This document shows positions 1-6,263 of a DNA stretch of 7,195 nucleotides, one piece after another. Origin of the DNA: Candidatus Moranbacteria bacterium UBA1302. Its GTDB lineage: Bacteria; Patescibacteriota; Minisyncoccia; Moranbacterales; UBA1568. The DNA lies in contig DBUA01000052.1 in the NCBI GenBank assembly GCA_002307715.1, forward strand, positions 624 to 7,818. The letters run 5' to 3'. Every line of letters begins with the position of its first letter. Position 1 is the stretch's first letter. The position numbers and the translations under genes are program-made. The notes beneath the pieces are model-generated. The model was not told the DNA's origin. It made no database searches and saw only the letters and a list, made by a program, of their open reading frames with translations.

Positions 1-2021
1 CTTTCTGGCATATCGACGCGCGACAGCGATGCCATGAGAATCTTTCCCACGATGACCATGCCAAGCAATTTAGCATTGATCTCACCGATCTTACCCTTGG
101 AAAGGTTCACGAGAATAATCTTTCCTTCGTCCATGATTTTTCTGAAATCAAGAGAGCTTTTCTGCTGAGCGATAATCGGACGCATCATATCGTTCGATAT
201 GAATGTCGTCAGCTTAGACGTGATATACGGAACCATATTAGCAAGCGCTGCTTCACCGCCAGCCTTCTCCGCTTCTTTCAACCAAAAATCACGCACGATC
301 GGATTGGAGCATTTTGACAGTTTATACTTCCGGAACTCTTCATCAGAAAGCACTTTCGATATCTCAAGCAGCGTCGATCCGCTATCAGGATCTTCCATGA
401 TAAGCAGCATAGCATTACGCATATACTGTTCGAACATCGGCCCGCCAGTCGCTTTAAGATCATAGAGCTGATCAAAGATACCGATCATCTCATTGATAAC
501 GAAGGTCTTCTGTTCAGGATGCGCCGCATCATATTCCAAAAGATTGATGCCTATCGGACGTGTAACATCAGCCGGATCGAAGAGGATGACATCCTCAGCA
601 CGCTCTTTCGGAATAGCTGTTAGGATATCCTCGATAGCATCGCCATGCGGATCGATAAAACAGAAGCCCTTGCCGGATTGAGCATCTTTTTTAGCCATCT
701 CTTGAAGATAATTCGATTTTCCGACACCGGTCTGCCCAATGACATACATATGGCGGCGACGGTCATTATCGGTGATGCGAATATCCGTCCTCGTTCCGCG
801 ATAGTCATTGTAGCCAAGCAGCAATCCTTCAGACGGAACATTGATCGGCGGTGCAGCAGCGCCCGCCTTGAGCCATTTAATCTTCGGCGTTTCAGTCGTC
901 GAAATCGGAAAATGAAAGATGCTCGCTATTTCCTCAACATTGAGAATCATCGAATTCTCATCATCGAAATTCCTGAAAATATAATCATAGACCGGCTGAC
1001 GGCTCTTCGGGCGACGTTTAACTCGGAACAAGTTCACTTCTGGATTCTCGAATTGAGCGAACGCATTCTCCATGTGTGCCAAAATTTCTTCCGCGCGTTC
1101 ATCAGTCGCTGCCGATGCAAGCAAACGGACATTCACTCGAAATGCGGTCTTGCTCGCTTTGCTATCAATCGATTTCACAAGCTCCTGTTCTTCCGGCGTC
1201 AATATGACCGCTTTCTCTTCGCGCTCATCGAATCTTTTTTTTCTGAACAACGTATTAGCCATCTCCTTTCCTACTTGCTGTCCAACACCTCGAAAAATCG
1301 ATGCTTCATTTTGGACATCCTTAAGACGTTTCCCTTCCTGCATTTTCTGTGCGATAGAACGTCCCGCTGAACGCCATCCATTCCCAGTTTGAGTCAAAAT
1401 AAGCTGGATAGCAGCTCCCTCATCATTCGTTTCCAACTTGCTCAATGCATTCGTGATGCCATTCAACGGATCGATATTGAGCGTACGATATGTCTTAAGC
1501 GGCAAGGCATGACTTTCCTTCAAACCGAGTATCGACACGGCAGCCCGACTGCCAGGAGAAAAAATAGTATATTCCGGAACTTTTTCAACAACCGCGTGAG
1601 GGAAAAAACCATGGACTTGTTTCTCTATGCTTTCCCGATACCGTTTCGGTATGGAAAGATAAAATGATATTTCCTCATTTGCCGACGGATTGGCTATTTC
1701 GAAAATGATGGTCGGCGTATCAAAAAAAAGATTCTTCAGAAAGCTTCCCTTCGGCTTTAAAACGGACAGCGAAGCAAGAAGCTGTTCCATGGCAAGGATT
1801 TCGTCTTTCCAAGCTTCCGCATTCTGCTGTTCACGCTTTTCTGTTGAAGCTCCACCTTTCGTCACCTTCACTACTTCCAGATCCATATTGACGGACTGGT
1901 TGACCTGATAACGGAAACGAAAGAAACTCCTGATAATCAGAAGTCCTCCGCTGACAATCGCTGCAAACGCGGAAATCCACGCGACCGGAACGAGTACGGT
2001 GTTGATATCGAATCCTCCCAT
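1..2021 (-). CDS. TraG/VirD4-like membrane-anchored P-loop ATPase, CPR type (3' end outside window)
   Basis: This is a 673-codon open frame that leaves the window at base 1, so the C-terminus is missing. It starts at ATG 2021; the only upstream in-frame sequence before a stop at 2045-2043 has no other ATG. Residues about 9-30 form one hydrophobic helix followed by basic residues (R31, R35, R37), which predicts a membrane anchor with the bulk in the cytoplasm. Residues about 40-380 are a mixed alpha/beta region without a motif I can name. A 'KWLKAG' segment lies near 381-386. The Walker A motif is GQTGVGKS at 429-436 (K435), followed by FIDPHGD at 455-461 and GGPMFEQYMRN from 526. These are characteristic of TraG/VirD4/HerA-like ATPases in CPR genomes. 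The frame ends at 'SRVDMPE', just before where relatives have the Walker B 'DEF' segment, so that catalytic part is not visible. Family role: hexameric ATP-driven coupling or translocation at the membrane. The substrate is unknown here. It is the last visible gene of the minus-strand block, 14 bases after the preceding stop. Confidence 0.88.
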   Translation of the reverse strand, partial: MGGFDINTVLVPVAWISAFAAIVSGGLLIIRSFFRFRYQVNQSVNMDLEVVKVTKGGASTEKREQQNAEAWKDEILAMEQLLASLSVLKPKGSFLKNLFFDTPTIIFEIANPSANEEISFYLSIPKRYRESIEKQVHGFFPHAVVEKVPEYTIFSPGSRAAVSILGLKESHALPLKTYRTLNIDPLNGITNALSKLETNDEGAAIQLILTQTGNGWRSAGRSIAQKMQEGKRLKDVQNEASIFRGVGQQVGKEMANTLFRKKRFDEREEKAVILTPEEQELVKSIDSKASKTAFRVNVRLLASAATDERAEEILAHMENAFAQFENPEVNLFRVKRRPKSRQPVYDYIFRNFDDENSMILNVEEIASIFHFPISTTETPKIKWLKAGAAAPPINVPSEGLLLGYNDYRGTRTDIRITDNDRRRHMYVIGQTGVGKSNYLQEMAKKDAQSGKGFCFIDPHGDAIEDILTAIPKERAEDVILFDPADVTRPIGINLLEYDAAHPEQKTFVINEMIGIFDQLYDLKATGGPMFEQYMRNAMLLIMEDPDSGSTLLEISKVLSDEEFRKYKLSKCSNPIVRDFWLKEAEKAGGEAALANMVPYITSKLTTFISNDMMRPIIAQQKSSLDFRKIMDEGKIILVNLSKGKIGEINAKLLGMVIVGKILMASLSRVDMPE

Positions 2022-2035
2022 AATCGATATAAATG

Positions 2036-2458
2036 CTATTCTTTAGTAATCAATCCTTTATCCAGCAGCCCGTCATAGAGCTTATCAACCAATTCATCAT
2101 GCATCCGGTCAAGCGCGTAATAATCACCTAGCGATTGAGCGACTTTCACAGCATATGTCACACCCTTGGTATCGGCTAGGTCGAGCAGCTTCTGAATCTT
2201 TCCTTCTTCATCAGTCATCGCAGCGATATGCTTCACGTCAGAAACGGTATCATTATGAGAAATTGTTGCGGGAGATGACGAAGAAATCTTCGAAAGAAGC
2301 TCCTTGTAATGACTCTCGGAACGTTCCGGTGCCTGTTCATGGACTTCCGGCGATACGACAGTCTCAATATGGAACACGTCGCTCTCATCGGAACGATGCG
2401 CTGACGCATGTTCTGGCTGCGACTCGGACAATTCGATCTGTTCTTCTATAATAGGCAT
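2036..2458 (-). CDS. Small acidic protein with disordered N-terminus and conserved-looking helical C-terminus
   Basis: This is a 140-residue protein, ATG 2458 to TAG 2038-2036. An in-frame stop (2479-2477) lies just upstream, so no longer start is possible. Residues 1-80 are rich in Glu, Ser and His and look disordered. Residues about 83-138 look like a compact helical domain (motifs KIQKLLDLA, VKVAQSLGDYYALDRMHDEL, GLLDKGLI). From memory, similar tails occur in small proteins or protein ends encoded beside TraG/VirD4-like ATPases in CPR genomes, but I cannot name a Pfam family. There is no signal peptide and no membrane helix, so it is predicted to be cytoplasmic. It sits 62 bases after the DUF5663-like gene and 14 bases before the ATPase. 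An adaptor or regulator of the ATPase is a reasonable guess from position only. No AGGAGG-like ribosome site precedes it. Confidence 0.85.
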   Translation of the reverse strand: MPIIEEQIELSESQPEHASAHRSDESDVFHIETVVSPEVHEQAPERSESHYKELLSKISSSSPATISHNDTVSDVKHIAAMTDEEGKIQKLLDLADTKGVTYAVKVAQSLGDYYALDRMHDELVDKLYDGLLDKGLITKE

Positions 2459-2520
2459 AAAATCTATAGCTTCATTTCATCCGATTACTGGCACTACCGC
2501 TAAAGTTCTTTCGTTTTTGT

Positions 2521-2826
2521 TCAAGCAGCCCGTTCCAAAAGTTCCGCTTTGAACGCCGTAACGACATCTTCAACGAAAACAGTATATCCCGGAATACGGC
2601 TTTCCAAAAAAGTTTCGATTTCTTCTTGAGATGCCGAGCGATCCATAAGCGCCTCATAATCCGCTACACCCTGATCACCGAGCTTTTCCATTGTTTCAAT
2701 GAAAATGCGGCGAATAAGCGTCAAACTGATCTTTCCAATCAACTTATCACGCTGATCTTCCGGTACCTGTTCGAGATCGAACGTTTTGATGATATCTTCC
2801 TTCAAGGATTCTTGATCGAACACCAT
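2521..2826 (-). CDS. DUF5663-like small helical protein
   Basis: This is a 101-residue protein, ATG 2826 to TGA 2523-2521. It appears all-helical, with no signal peptide, no cysteine and no membrane segment. The pattern matches what I recall of DUF5663, a family common in Patescibacteria: an opening helix ending in 'FDLEQVPEDQRDKLIGKI', a middle helix 'RIFIETMEKL', and a closing part 'FLESRIPGYTVFVEDVVTAF' (about residues 72-91). Function is not known for the family. The gene lies 46 bases after the large membrane protein gene and 62 bases before the 140-residue gene, all on the same strand, which points to co-expression with the ATPase and the membrane protein. The start has no clear Shine-Dalgarno sequence, but a TATAAT stands 13 bases upstream, so a second, very short-leader transcript is possible. 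A profile search would settle the family name. Confidence 0.85.
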   Translation of the reverse strand: MVFDQESLKEDIIKTFDLEQVPEDQRDKLIGKISLTLIRRIFIETMEKLGDQGVADYEALMDRSASQEEIETFLESRIPGYTVFVEDVVTAFKAELLERAA

Positions 2827-2839
2827 ATACGTATGTCTT

Positions 2840-2845
2840 ATTATA
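2840..2845 (-). promoter_or_regulatory. Possible internal -10 box ahead of the DUF5663-like gene
   Basis: A perfect TATAAT on the minus strand ends 13 bases before ATG 2826. A start point 6-7 bases downstream would give a leader of only about six bases. No convincing -35 is seen at 16-18 bases spacing, and there is no TGn extension. The surroundings are AT-rich, so this may be chance. Confidence 0.2.
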
Positions 2846-2872
2846 AACTTATCTTTATCCTTCTGCTACATA

Positions 2873-5458
2873 TTAAAATCTAAACTTAAATCTCGGTTCT
2901 TCCATCTGTCGCTGCGTAACGAATGCGGCGATACGACTCGTATAAGCGTCAATGCTTTCATGCGGTTTCGCTATGCCATCCGATCCAAAATATCTCTGCG
3001 CTGCCGATGCAAACCGATCAAGCGACTGCATCTGGCTTTCATGAAGCGGAAAATTACTGCTTTCAACACCGCTCCGAAAACCACTCACTATCCGATCGGC
3101 ATCAGCGTACCCCAGCTGTTTATGGCTGACATAATCATAATCAGCATCCGGAAGACTGGAAATCTCAGGAGTCTGGAAGATATGGATGCGAAAATTTGCC
3201 AATGCATGCTTGAAATTCGGGAACTGATCGGGATGTTCACTGAGGAACAATTTCGGATCTGATATGTACGACGCTTCAACCACACCCTGTTCTGCGCCTG
3301 ATGCGATACCATCCACAGTGCCTGTGCCGTCAGACGATAGTTCAACTCCTTCCGGAGACACTTCTTGTGTCCCATCAACAACAGTATCAGCCGATGTTGG
3401 AAAAGTCTCTGCCGTTTCAGAAAGCTGATCAGCGGCGGGCTCCGGATGAGAAACTCCGAAGTCGTCATTCTCATAACCCGGCTGTTCAAAATCCGCGCCA
3501 TAGGGCGTACTGCCGATCGCAGAATGCACATCGCTTGATGTCAATACATGATCGAAATGAAGCGTATCGCCCGCGTAGACATAATTGATATCCGGACTAC
3601 GGAAACCTGTCGCCTGCAATTCTTCAGGCGACATCGCATCAAGCTTCTGACTGATGATTTTCTCCAGTGCCGCTACTGCTTTCGTCTTATCAGCCTGAGG
3701 CATATCCTTTGGCAAATGCGATTCAAGCACCCCCCACAGACCACGTGGACCATCAGCAGATGTCAACGCATAATCCTTAAGAAGATCGGCTGAAATATCT
3801 GGCGTTATAGGTGCGTGCAATCCGGCGACTGTCTCTCGCATCGCGAAGGGATCCACTTCCGGAACAGGATTCGCCGGTGCTGATCCAGTGATAGCAAACG
3901 CATCTTTCACATGGTTTATCGCCTCAGACCCTCCATGCTCCATCGCTGCCTGAACCAAATAACCGCCGCCGAATACGACGCCGAATCCTTTAAGACCCCC
4001 CTTGACAGCATTCCATCCACGCTGCTTAATGAGATCCTTATACGACGAATCAATATCAACAATAGCTCCGCCGATTCGATGGAACCGAGCTTCATTGATG
4101 AACGCTTGTTCTTCTTTTGATTGCGTATTCTCTAATTCTTGCGGATTCGTTCCATAGAGTTTTTCCAAATCCTTTTCAAGCTCATGTTCAGCTTGCTCTC
4201 GAAACTTGCGCATCATTTCTTCATCCGCTTTAGCATCAAAAGCCACTGAAAGCCCGGCAGAAGCAAGAAATTTCCGACATGCAGCAACGCCGCCCGCCGC
4301 TAACGGACCACCGACAGCACCAGCAAGCAGCGCCGTTCCGATACCGACAACAATCTTAGCCGACGTCGATTGGCTGTTATACCATTCACCGACCTTCCGG
4401 AATCCATTCGCTATCTTCCCAGACCATGATTTATCTTCCAAACGGCACGTATCGCGTTCTTTCATGAGTTCCAGAGCCTCATCAACACGGAAACCGCGCA
4501 TCATACCCTTCATAGCCTCATCAAAATCTTTCCCGGAAAGACGCGACTGATTGATTTCATCGAATTGAGCCTTTTGGAGCGATGAAAGTTTCGACAAATA
4601 TCGCCGTTTATATTCTTTGACATCCTCATTTGGCTGGGTATCATCGATGCTTCGGAAAAGCGACTTCAAACGAGCGAACATGTTTGATACCTTAAAATCC
4701 TTCTCTACATATTCCTTGCGAGCTTGCTCGACTTCATCACGAAGCTTCTCAATCTCTATTTTTTTCATTTCAGCTTTTTCCGATGCCGTACTGGAAGCCG
4801 ATTTTTTTTCTGGCGTAGGCGGCTTTTCCTCAGATGAAGTGCCTGACTGCTGTCGCTCTGCCGATTGATTCTGATCATCGGATTGACCCTCACCCTCTTG
4901 ACCCTTATTTGCTCCCATACTATGTTCTCCGACAAGCCTTTGAGCTTCCGCGATAGCTTGTGCGATTTCTTCCTCTGTCGGTTCCTCTGCAGATTTCTCT
5001 GTATTTCCATCAGGCTGTTTTTCTTCTTTTGCAGATGCAGCGTCTGACTGCTGTTGACTTCTCGATTCAACATGAGAAATTTTAACCGCATTTTCACTCG
5101 GCTGTTGCTCTTCCGATTCAGAATGTGGCGTATCACGCCTCACTATTGAGTTTTCAGGCCCGTGTTCGTCCGTAACAACATCTCCCTTCTTCTCTGGCTG
5201 ATTATCACTCTCCACACCAGGCAACACATTCTCGACTTCTGACGCTTCTCCTCCGTTACTTGACGATACAGAATCTGAGCCTTGCAGCTCTGCTCGAGCT
5301 GCTGCAACAGAACGCTCTTGAGCAGCTCGAAGCACTGCTAAGTCTTCAGGACTTAATCCTTGTCCCTCTGATACATCATGCGAACCGCCCCGGTTCGAAT
5401 TTCCGCGTCTCCGCATCCCATTGTGTTCCATACGCCCCATAGATTTATAATTTCTCAA
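2873..5458 (-). CDS. Large CPR-type membrane protein with acidic disordered N-terminus and LysM-like outer module
   Basis: The protein has 861 residues with a TTG start at 5458 that overlaps the TGA of the upstream gene. ATG codons 7, 10 and 15 (5440, 5431, 5416) are alternatives. Order of parts: 1-40 is basic then Gly-rich; about 41-228 is low-complexity Ser/Glu/Gln/Asp, probably disordered; 229-256 is a Lys/Glu coiled coil (KIEIEKLRDEVEQARKEY); 257-345 is helical. A Gly/Ala-rich hydrophobic stretch at about 368-406 follows (one long or two short membrane helices). Then comes a charged helical linker at 409-480 and a second hydrophobic stretch at about 485-505. The part after it may be outside the cell: 563-636 has 'SADGPRGLWGVLESHL', 'KLDAMSPEEL' and 'INYVYAGDTLHF', which looks like a LysM-type module or a CPR counterpart of it. 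Residues 645-730 are an acidic Ser/Thr-rich spacer and 731-861 a further folded region I do not recognise. There is no N-terminal signal peptide. Function is unknown; envelope anchoring next to the ATPase is inferred. Confidence 0.85.
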   Translation of the reverse strand: MRNYKSMGRMEHNGMRRRGNSNRGGSHDVSEGQGLSPEDLAVLRAAQERSVAAARAELQGSDSVSSSNGGEASEVENVLPGVESDNQPEKKGDVVTDEHGPENSIVRRDTPHSESEEQQPSENAVKISHVESRSQQQSDAASAKEEKQPDGNTEKSAEEPTEEEIAQAIAEAQRLVGEHSMGANKGQEGEGQSDDQNQSAERQQSGTSSEEKPPTPEKKSASSTASEKAEMKKIEIEKLRDEVEQARKEYVEKDFKVSNMFARLKSLFRSIDDTQPNEDVKEYKRRYLSKLSSLQKAQFDEINQSRLSGKDFDEAMKGMMRGFRVDEALELMKERDTCRLEDKSWSGKIANGFRKVGEWYNSQSTSAKIVVGIGTALLAGAVGGPLAAGGVAACRKFLASAGLSVAFDAKADEEMMRKFREQAEHELEKDLEKLYGTNPQELENTQSKEEQAFINEARFHRIGGAIVDIDSSYKDLIKQRGWNAVKGGLKGFGVVFGGGYLVQAAMEHGGSEAINHVKDAFAITGSAPANPVPEVDPFAMRETVAGLHAPITPDISADLLKDYALTSADGPRGLWGVLESHLPKDMPQADKTKAVAALEKIISQKLDAMSPEELQATGFRSPDINYVYAGDTLHFDHVLTSSDVHSAIGSTPYGADFEQPGYENDDFGVSHPEPAADQLSETAETFPTSADTVVDGTQEVSPEGVELSSDGTGTVDGIASGAEQGVVEASYISDPKLFLSEHPDQFPNFKHALANFRIHIFQTPEISSLPDADYDYVSHKQLGYADADRIVSGFRSGVESSNFPLHESQMQSLDRFASAAQRYFGSDGIAKPHESIDAYTSRIAAFVTQRQMEEPRFKFRF
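5455..5458 (-). other. Stop/start overlap (TTGA) coupling two genes
   Basis: The minus strand reads GTTTGAG. The TGA at 5457-5455 ends the 231-residue protein and the TTG at 5458-5456 can start the 861-residue protein, a four-base overlap like the common ATGA. Upstream there is only a weak GGATCGGA. If TTG is not used, the first ATG is at 5440, 14 bases after the TGA. Confidence 0.5.
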
Positions 5459-6150
5459 ACATTCCGATCCATAATACGGGTCACCATCGCCTGAATAGCT
5501 AGACGCGCATCCCTTGTTGAAATCAAATCCCCAAGACCTTCAGATACTACCACCTCAAGCTCTGGAAATACCTCTTGCAAAAAAAATGCGCGTTTCTGAA
5601 TGTCTGAGATACCACCAAAATCCTTGAGTTCATGCCAATACGTTTCCCAGGCTGATTGCATAGCGCTCATGGCGCTTTCCATACGTTCCTGAGCTTCTGG
5701 ATAATCCGCGAACGTTTCTAAACGCTGTCTATTGAGCGCATCAATATCTATCTTCGCAACCACGCTATCGACATTCGCCTCAAATGCCCGCGAATCCATT
5801 GTTCCGACCTCATAACCATTGATATGTTCACGAAGAGCTATTTCAGCGTCATTGATGAGACTCTGCCATTCCTCTGATTCTTCGGACGTAATCCATCCGT
5901 TCAACTGGCGCATCTCAATCGTTTTTCTGGCCGTTTCTATACGATCCAATGCATCTGATGCTTTTGCACTCAGCGCCTTATGCATCTCATCAACGCCATC
6001 CTCATGACCCTCATAGCCTTCAGCTGACGCTATGGGAACAGCTGTCATTTTTTCTCGGGCAATCGATTCGACGCCCTCAGAAACCGCCAATGTGCCTCCT
6101 CCTGACTGCCCTCGACCGTCATGATTTTTTTGAAATGTATCCGACATCAC
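5455..6150 (-). CDS. Unrecognised soluble helical protein, first gene of the minus-strand block
   Basis: This protein has 231 residues if GTG 6150 is used, or 230 from the adjacent ATG 6147, which is the more natural start. Residues 1-52 are Gly/Ser/Glu-rich and look disordered. From about 54 the chain is helical and Met/Ala/Glu-rich, with features such as LNGWITSEESEEWQSLI (83-99), a long helix at 153-176 (ERMESAMSAMQSAWETYWHEL), 'GGISDIQKRAFFLQEVFPELEV' (179-200), and a final helix at 212-228. There is no signal peptide, no membrane segment, no cysteine and no catalytic motif I can see. I do not recognise a family. The stop overlaps the start of the large membrane protein, which makes a partner or assembly role for that protein likely from position. 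Its leader is A-rich (6151-6164 on the plus strand are almost all T) with no GG-containing ribosome site. Transcription probably begins near 6187. Confidence 0.82.
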   Translation of the reverse strand: MMSDTFQKNHDGRGQSGGGTLAVSEGVESIAREKMTAVPIASAEGYEGHEDGVDEMHKALSAKASDALDRIETARKTIEMRQLNGWITSEESEEWQSLINDAEIALREHINGYEVGTMDSRAFEANVDSVVAKIDIDALNRQRLETFADYPEAQERMESAMSAMQSAWETYWHELKDFGGISDIQKRAFFLQEVFPELEVVVSEGLGDLISTRDARLAIQAMVTRIMDRNV

Positions 6151-6173
6151 TTTTTTTCTTTTTTACTTTCAGA

Positions 6174-6187
6174 AAGGAATATTCCTT
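6174..6187. promoter_or_regulatory. Perfect 14-bp palindrome, candidate operator
   Basis: AAGGAATATTCCTT is fully self-complementary on both strands. It ends exactly at the T that begins the plus-strand TGCTATAAT element, so it lies in the -35/-10 spacer of that promoter and at the expected start point of the minus-strand transcript. A dimeric repressor bound here could affect both directions. It is directly next to a second small inverted repeat, CTTTCAGAAAG (6166-6176). A regulator is inferred; none is encoded in the window. Confidence 0.4.
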
Positions 6188-6195
6188 GCTATAAT
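6187..6195 (+). promoter_or_regulatory. Extended -10 promoter for the glycosyltransferase gene
   Basis: TGCTATAAT is a full match to the extended -10 consensus TGnTATAAT. The expected start point is about 6202, giving a leader of roughly 60 bases before ATG 6264. The position for a -35 at 17 bases spacing (6167-6172, TTTCAG) is poor, which is usual for extended -10 promoters. Confidence 0.6.
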
Positions 6196-6202
6196 CTTAC
6201 CA
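6194..6202 (-). promoter_or_regulatory. Possible extended -10 promoter for the minus-strand block
   Basis: The minus strand reads TGGTAAGAT, which fits TGn followed by a four-of-six -10 box. No -35 is apparent. The start point would be near 6187, giving a leader of about 37 bases that begins with the 14-bp palindrome. It shares bases with the stronger plus-strand promoter, so the two could not be occupied at once. This is the best minus-strand candidate in the intergenic region, but it is weak. Confidence 0.35.
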
Positions 6203-6227
6203 TAAGAAACACAAATAAAGAAGTTGC

Positions 6228-6248
6228 GTATCAGGAAAATCCCGATAC
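6228..6248 (+). repeat. Imperfect hairpin in the glycosyltransferase leader
   Basis: GTATCAGG and CCCGATAC flank an AAAAT loop, pairing seven of eight positions with one A-C mismatch. It lies 15 bases before ATG 6264, inside the predicted leader. There is no following T-run, so it is not a terminator. An effect on translation is possible but unproven. Confidence 0.3.
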
Positions 6249-6263
6249 AGCAAGACAAGCATT

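Noticed and set aside
645..1370. A 241-codon plus-strand open frame antisense to the ATPase
   Set aside because: It lies wholly over the Walker A region of a well-supported gene, is rich in Arg, Phe, Ser and Ile without a recognisable pattern, and looks like a shadow of the minus-strand codons.
2012..2018. GGGAGGA on the minus strand, a strong Shine-Dalgarno look-alike just inside the ATPase gene
   Set aside because: No ATG, GTG or TTG follows at usable spacing in frame, and the bases are explained by the Gly-Gly codons after ATG 2021.
2463..2468. TATAGA on the minus strand just before ATG 2458 as a -10 box
   Set aside because: It is only four bases from the start codon, so the start point would fall at or inside the gene, and there is no supporting -35 or TGn.
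2459..2520. Search for a terminator or small gene between the DUF5663-like and 140-residue genes
   Set aside because: No stable hairpin with a T-run and no convincing start with ribosome site; the 61-codon frame at 2657-2472 largely overlaps the DUF5663-like gene in another frame.
4802..4809. A8 run (coding strand) in the 861-residue gene at residues 217-219, possible slippage or phase-variation site; a frame change would stop at 4765
   Set aside because: Runs of eight A or T also occur at 1235-1242, 1722-1729 and 5579-5586 inside other genes here, so such tracts look ordinary for this genome.
4842..5060. Short direct repeat TGACTGCTGT (near 4844 and 5044) in the disordered region
   Set aside because: It encodes a repeated QQS-type segment in low-complexity sequence and is too short and isolated to be a repeat array.
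4765..5136. A 123-codon Lys/Arg-rich minus-strand frame
   Set aside because: It is the shifted frame of the Glu/Ser-rich low-complexity region of the 861-residue protein, which explains its basic composition.
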